DNA of 64,000 nt from assembly GCF_019112545.1 (NCBI RefSeq), contig NW_025064884.1:1748032-1812031 (forward strand). Direction: 5' to 3'. A model generated the notes under the pieces. The model was not told the DNA's origin, did no database searches, and saw only the letters and a program-made list of their open reading frames with translations. This DNA comes from Guyanagaster necrorhizus. Lineage: Eukaryota; Basidiomycota; Agaricomycetes; Agaricales; Physalacriaceae. Position numbers and translations under genes: made by a program. Shown in pieces: positions 59,720 through 64,000 of this stretch; position 1 is the stretch's first letter, and the number at the start of each line of letters is the position of its first letter.

Positions 59720-60689
59720 GATTCAACGCGAGATAGTTATGACACTGCGTGGTGGTCAGAAGTTGAGCATCACTACGACCCATTTACGTACTGTTTGTGC
59801 GAACATCTGTTACACAAACGCTTTCGAAAGCACCACTCGACAATATAGACTACTCGTGAAAAAAACTGACAGTGAATTAAGCGTTCGAATCATGGAGCAA
59901 ACGGGGAAGATATACGTGGCATTGTGGATTAAAACCTAGGTTCACCCAAGCCGGTTCGGTCATGCCAGGAAACGGATCCGGCAAATCGAGAACATTGGCG
60001 AGGGATGCTCTGCAACAAGAGAGCGATGAAGGGTGCATAAGGAATCTTCTGAAATTCCGGGTTAATCGCGCCAGGCGGAGAATGTCATGGGGAAGAAAAT
60101 GTCCGAATATCTGGAGAACAGGTTAGCATAAGGGTCCGAATCGAAAAAAGCTCAGTGGCACACCTCCAGTAATTATCTAGTGACATATCCAATCAAGACT
60201 TTTAGTGCTCCTTTTTTCCCTCCTCAAACGACCTTCTGGGCGAGCACCGTGGCCGCCGCCCTGGTCTCGCGTCGTTTATACGGGGCAGAACGCGTCGACA
60301 TCGTAATTAATTCTTACAAGATGCATGTAATCTTTACGAATGGCTTGTGTAGGATGCCAACGTACCACAAGTGAAGACGCACCTCGCGCGTTGAACGTGA
60401 TGGTAGAGAATAATTTCCGATTACGGCAGGACCCGACACGAAAGCCGACGGACGGCCGAGTAGTAAGTACCGTAAATCACAATAAAACAAAAATAAATCA
60501 TTCATTTTTCAATATTTGCTCTAAATTGCACCTGGAAGGCCCATGCATGCTGTATATCCTCTAAGTCTGCCTTAAATAAATCTACCTGTAGCTTTATTAA
60601 CGAAAGACCAAAGGAACTGGAAGGGTTCATGAGATATATTTCGTCCTCAGAAACAGTTAGCAGTCATGATTGCCAACTAGCTCGCATTT
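59720..60689. other. No supported gene
   Basis: Overlapping short frames on both strands (for example 60,180-60,374 plus). I see no signal that separates them from chance. Confidence 0.35.
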
Positions 60690-61169
60690 GGTAGGAGTCA
60701 CGAAGAGATGGCAGTGACACAAAAGATGTTTGGAGTAGCTATAAACCGTGCCGATGTTGATCCCGTCGAGACGACGTGTAGATGTCTGGTAAACCAGTAA
60801 TTCTGCAGAGTTGTGTCAACGACTGAGAACAAGGGATGCAAAAGACTCACTGTGGCAAATACACATTTCCCGGCATATTTCAGCCGTTCTCCCGTGCGCA
60901 GAAGGCTCCTTTGCGTTGGAGCGATGATTTCTCCTTCCGCCGTCGACAGAAGGTTAAGCTAAGTCCACGAAATCTCGTCTCAAGAAATCATTGACAAGTT
61001 GTCGTTCTTTGACGCTATCAACCAGAATCTGAACGATATACGTGGCATTCTTGTACGAGCTAGGGTTGGCAGCAAGATTAAGACCGTAACTTGAGGATCC
61101 ACCCTCCTTGCTGGCCTCCCAATTTTTGGTCTGAACGGCACCAATTGTAGTCATGTCAAAATCAGACAT
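60690..61169 (-). CDS. Candidate multi-exon hypothetical gene
   Basis: ATG at 61,167-61,169 (A at -3) opens MSDFDMTTIGAVQTKNWEA, then YGLNLAANPSSYKNATYIVQ and VKERQLVNDFLRRDFVDLA to a stop at 60,954. Just beyond, another frame gives EGEIIAPTQRSLLRTGERLK and GKCVFATV, followed by a possible 54-nt intron (GTGAGT to CTGCAG), then NYWFTRHLHVV. An upstream donor-like CGGTAAGTATATG near 61,237 suggests a further exon. Exon joining is uncertain and I recognise no family. Confidence 0.35.
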
Positions 61170-61958
61170 GGTACCAGAGCCTGACAACCCGGGTTCTCAA
61201 CACCAAGAATAGACATACTTAATACATATACTTACCGTTATTGATTGCGACCTGCCGACCTTATGCGAACGCGTTTTTATAAAATTCGGCAATGAATTCA
61301 AGGGACCCGTTTAGACCTCTGATGTCACACCACTACACCATACAGTCATTTAGGTAGTGAATAATAGGTACCCCGGTACACATATGATCTCTCCTTCTTG
61401 GCGGTGTCAAGAAGTTCGGCAATGAGATATGGTACTGACTGTGACCAGAACAAAGTATTTAGGGTAAAGCCACGAGGTACCGCTATATGACGGTATAATA
61501 CTTACGGTCCCATTGGATTATTCCCTCTGGGATCAGTCTGGAGGAACCAGCTGGTTTATCTTCCAGCGATGGTAAGGGTTGTAGAGGAACTTGGCTTACC
61601 CGTATGATTCTGCATAATTAGATAGTAATTAGATAGAGTAGCCTAACGTTTCAAATTAACATAAACACCGCCACTCCTTGAATGTACTCCTACCAAAGCA
61701 GGAGCACTGTGGATATTACAGTGAATGCTACCCACTATTCATTAGCCAATATTTTGAAATGAATGTCGCAGACTCACAAGATAGCATACTTAGCTCAGTT
61801 CCACTGCTTTAGGTTCAGTGTCATGTAGCCCTAGATACTCCTCGCCCACGTCGGGGTTTCATGCGTGAACATGTGTATCTGCAGTCCAGTGTTCGACCAA
61901 CGGTATTGCCGGCCAGCCCGGAGATATACCAATCATACGAGCATGGGAGTCTCTAATG

Positions 61959-62390
61959 TTAATGTTTCGCGGATCCACCGTCCTGTGCACCCAATATAAA
62001 GACGTTCACAGAAACGATCCCTGGGGACCAGTCGATGGACGACACCAGAATAGAGCGTTTTGAGATCAGAACCGCTAACATATATGTAGTGCCTGGCTTT
62101 GAGGGATGTCCCTGTGGTCCGCAGAAAAAAAAAGTTGCTCGTCGGATAGATAATGTCAGTTTTACATCCACCACATCAGGAGAAGGAACTACTGATGGAG
62201 AGATGGACATAGCGAGCAGATGCAATCTGTATGCTGTGTTAATCGATGGCAGGGTAATACTGATGAGCGTGCTCCGATGAGACCGGGCTTGACCTTTGAA
62301 AAAGTGGCTTGAATTTCGGTTCTTTTCTATACCTTTTTGGAAATAATATGGCCTGCCAAAACTGTTTGAGCTCTGGGCCATCGCCAACAA
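61959..62390 (-). CDS. Unidentified ORF, 143 codons
   Basis: Longest open frame in the host part. Ser/Ile-rich with no recognised motif; the sequence includes SISPSVVPSPDVVDVKL and GPQGHPSKPGTTYMLAV. A plus-strand frame over the same bases (62,035-62,280, GFEGCPCGPQKKKVARRI) is an equally plausible exon. At most one is likely real. Confidence 0.25.
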   Translation of the reverse strand: MLAMAQSSNSFGRPYYFQKGIEKNRNSSHFFKGQARSHRSTLISITLPSINTAYRLHLLAMSISPSVVPSPDVVDVKLTLSIRRATFFFCGPQGHPSKPGTTYMLAVLISKRSILVSSIDWSPGIVSVNVFILGAQDGGSAKH

Positions 62391-62706
62391 TATCGAGCAT
62401 AGACTGAAGGTTTCAAAAGATACAGCGCGTAAGAATGCATAACATCCGTGCTGTACTTATTGAGTTGTCTGTAAATGTAAGAAAGAAGTTGCGCCCTTGC
62501 CCACGAATTCGAGTTCCAGGGAAATATCGCGGGATTGATCAAGGAACTAAGATGATGAGTATTCACCACCCGCGTAAACAAAATGCAGTTCTTATGTGAA
62601 AGTCGGTTCTGAAAGATTGATCACTTGATTGTCCGTGATGAGACTGTCATTACTTGAGCCCCAGGAGCCTGGCAGATCATACGAGAAGAGAATGAGTCTC
62701 TAGACG

Positions 62707-62937
62707 TCAGTCGGGGCTCAAAGACCTACAATTTCGCCGTACTGGCCTGGGGGAGGGAGGGGGATTGGTTATCAAAACACGAGCCCCTGCCATCAAACAC
62801 CGCCAAGGTATCAGAAGAAACGATTTTATTGTTGAACAGCAAACGAAGCTCAACGGGTAGCTCGGAAGAGTCAAAACTTTAGAAAACACAGTACCGAAGA
62901 GAAGTAACATCGCGAAGAAGACATAGCATGATGCCAA
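62707..62937 (-). CDS. Possible short secreted-protein exon
   Basis: The frame contains an N-terminal hydrophobic stretch (MLLLFGTVFSKVLTL) like a signal peptide, about 25 bp downstream of TTATAAAC (minus strand, near 62,958). The rest is Pro/Arg-rich. The upstream ATG near 62,930 is in another frame, so the start is unclear. Confidence 0.2.
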   Translation of the reverse strand: MASCYVFFAMLLLFGTVFSKVLTLPSYPLSFVCCSTIKSFLLIPWRCLMAGARVLITNPPPSPRPVRRNCRSLSPD

Positions 62938-63025
62938 GCTGGGATAATAGATCCGTTTATAAGGGACAACGCCAGGGAACCTAGCACATTATTCACATCC
63001 TTGTGTTTTGAGACGTTCAGGTGAG

Positions 63026-63358
63026 CTATTGATCATCTTCCTTAGATTCGAAGTCGATGTGACACGGTTCCGTTATGGCTTGGAAGTTGGTGTTGATCCA
63101 AGCTAAGTAGAAGGAGAATGGGTATTCATCGTTCCTAGCTGCGAGCCTCAGCTTTTGGATCACTTGCAGCTCCTTGAAGTTCAAATAGCCCATCCAGATA
63201 TTTTGGGGCGGATAAGAGGAAGCATAAGGAATCGAATCGTCGTTTTCTTGCTGGCATCGTGGGAAAACATTATTCCCCGTGCCCTTCCTTGTTGAGACGC
63301 GTTCACGGCCCGAACGTTTGCATCTCTTTCTTTCGACCAGCCTCCAGGACATTGGCAA
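63026..63358 (-). CDS. Unidentified ORF, 110 codons
   Basis: The C-terminal part has good protein texture: YASSYPPQNIWMGYLNFKEL, QKLRLAARNDEYPFSFYLAW, CHIDFESKEDDQ and a stop. The first about 35 codons are very basic and may be intron or wrong frame. A hydrophobic stretch in another frame just upstream (ALASVLVIVLLVANVLEAG) could be a signal peptide joined by a splice. Family unknown. Confidence 0.35.
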   Translation of the reverse strand: MPMSWRLVERKRCKRSGRERVSTRKGTGNNVFPRCQQENDDSIPYASSYPPQNIWMGYLNFKELQVIQKLRLAARNDEYPFSFYLAWINTNFQAITEPCHIDFESKEDDQ

Positions 63359-63388
63359 CGAGCAATACGATAACCAAGACCGACGCTA

Positions 63389-63601
63389 ATGCTGTACTTA
63401 ACCTTAGGCTCCGCTGCGTTTGATGCAACTTTGATTATGTCTCAGCCACGCCCGTATTGCCACACGGACATCGCCTTTCCTAGGTATTGCATTTGGGCAG
63501 CATTTGGGTATGAAGACTCCGAAGCACAAAGATGCAAGCGATGTTCTACAAATGTGGAAAACAGATTGGTCCCAAAGATTGAACTGAATGGAAACCAGTG
63601 A
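63389..63601 (+). CDS. Unidentified short ORF
   Basis: 70 codons from a non-ATG start, with a CKRC pair near the end. No recognised domain; low support. Confidence 0.15.
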   Translation: MLYLTLGSAAFDATLIMSQPRPYCHTDIAFPRYCIWAAFGYEDSEAQRCKRCSTNVENRLVPKIELNGNQ

Positions 63602-63822
63602 TCATAGAGAGGAACTGAAACATGGGAACGAGGTTAAATGATAAACACCGGGGTTAACCGTAGTCTTGGGACGAACCTGTGCCGTATACAAAACGTATAG
63701 TCCAGTGATGAATGCTCCTTTCTTTGCTTTCAAGCTACAGTTGCACTCCATGTGCGTCGTTTCTATCGCATCGTTGGAACATTAATACTTACAGACTAGT
63801 TCTTTAAATTCAGAGATTATCA

Positions 63823-64000
63823 ATGCCAACCGTGCGCGTTAGCCCCCGGGAAACTGCAAAATTGGATCTGTCGCTTCCACATGCGACGGGGGTTGCCCTC
63901 GTGTGCGGCATACTCGGAGGGGCTGCTGGCCTCTTCTTCCTTGCCTTGACTATTTGCTGTATCATGAAGCGTCGGCGAACACAGAAGCATCGGTACAAAC
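63823..64000 (+). CDS. Single-pass membrane protein, partial (runs off the window)
   Basis: ATG 63,823-63,825, open for 59 codons to the edge. A short hydrophilic start (MPTVRVSPRETAK) leads to a transmembrane helix (GVALVCGILGGAAGLFFLAL, residues about 23-42), then TICCIMKRRRTQKHRYK, a basic stop-transfer sequence. This resembles the membrane segment of fungal single-pass cell-wall or sensor-type proteins. A TTACAG acceptor-like site lies at 63,789-63,794, so an upstream exon carrying the extracellular part is possible. Confidence 0.45.
   Translation, partial: MPTVRVSPRETAKLDLSLPHATGVALVCGILGGAAGLFFLALTICCIMKRRRTQKHRYK

Noticed and set aside
62035..62280. Plus-strand ORF opposite the 143-codon frame as a confident gene
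   Set aside because: No start context, splice signals or family; it cannot be told apart from the minus-strand alternative.

Overview
The window looks like a heterochromatic repeat block from a filamentous fungus, probably a basidiomycete (Agaricomycetes, perhaps Boletales). The evidence is wall-to-wall Ty3/gypsy LTR retrotransposons with chromodomain integrases, short introns (54-69 nt) in the few host-like reading frames, and a degraded coiled-coil/cysteine-motif protein of a kind I associate with Boletales. Positions 1 to about 58,170 are repeats. They are AT-rich and almost free of CpG, except inside the younger insertions. From about 58,400 to the end CpG is normal and the sequence is unique: a sharp repeat/host boundary.

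Layout. 1-3,062: 3' end of a Tf2/sushi-like gypsy element (integrase tail, chromodomain, an antisense cargo-like pseudogene, polypurine tract, LTR). 3,063-14,372: a chain of LTR and pol remnants of a second chromovirus (family A). A complete 8,016-bp family B element (5,347-13,362, TSD CACTC) is inserted in its integrase. 14,373-19,143: a 5'-truncated relative with gag tail, pol and LTR, whose RT has lost its catalytic motif. 19,690-22,010 (minus): gag of a different, non-chromodomain gypsy lineage. 23,330-24,080 (minus): an unidentified broken coding region. 24,180-54,470: one old gypsy element 'D' (gag, protease, RT, RNase H, integrase) split by three complete younger insertions: G (27,857-36,050, plus, TSD ATATT), F (36,095-43,820, minus, TSD CAGAA/TAGAA) and E (45,679-53,664, minus, TSD CTGAT). 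54,475-58,168: a 3.7-kb inverted repeat with an apparently identical inner core. 58,400-64,000: host DNA with one convincing small spliced gene, a partial single-pass membrane protein at the right edge, and several low-confidence ORFs.

How the elements work. The chromoviral elements (B, E, F, G) share one plan: LTR, primer-binding site one base after the LTR, an extra ORF upstream of gag, gag in the +1 frame with a CCHC knuckle, pol (protease-RT-RNase H-integrase-chromodomain) overlapping the gag stop in the -1 frame, polypurine tract, LTR. The primer-binding site is complementary to the predicted 5' end of the element's own RNA, about 34 bp after the TATA box, and the pairing co-varies between families. 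This indicates Tf1/sushi-type self-primed reverse transcription. All copies carry many stop codons. The LTR pairs of B and E differ only by transitions, many as TG in one LTR against CA in the other. That is the expected scar of CpG methylation and deamination, so no element here should be autonomous now.
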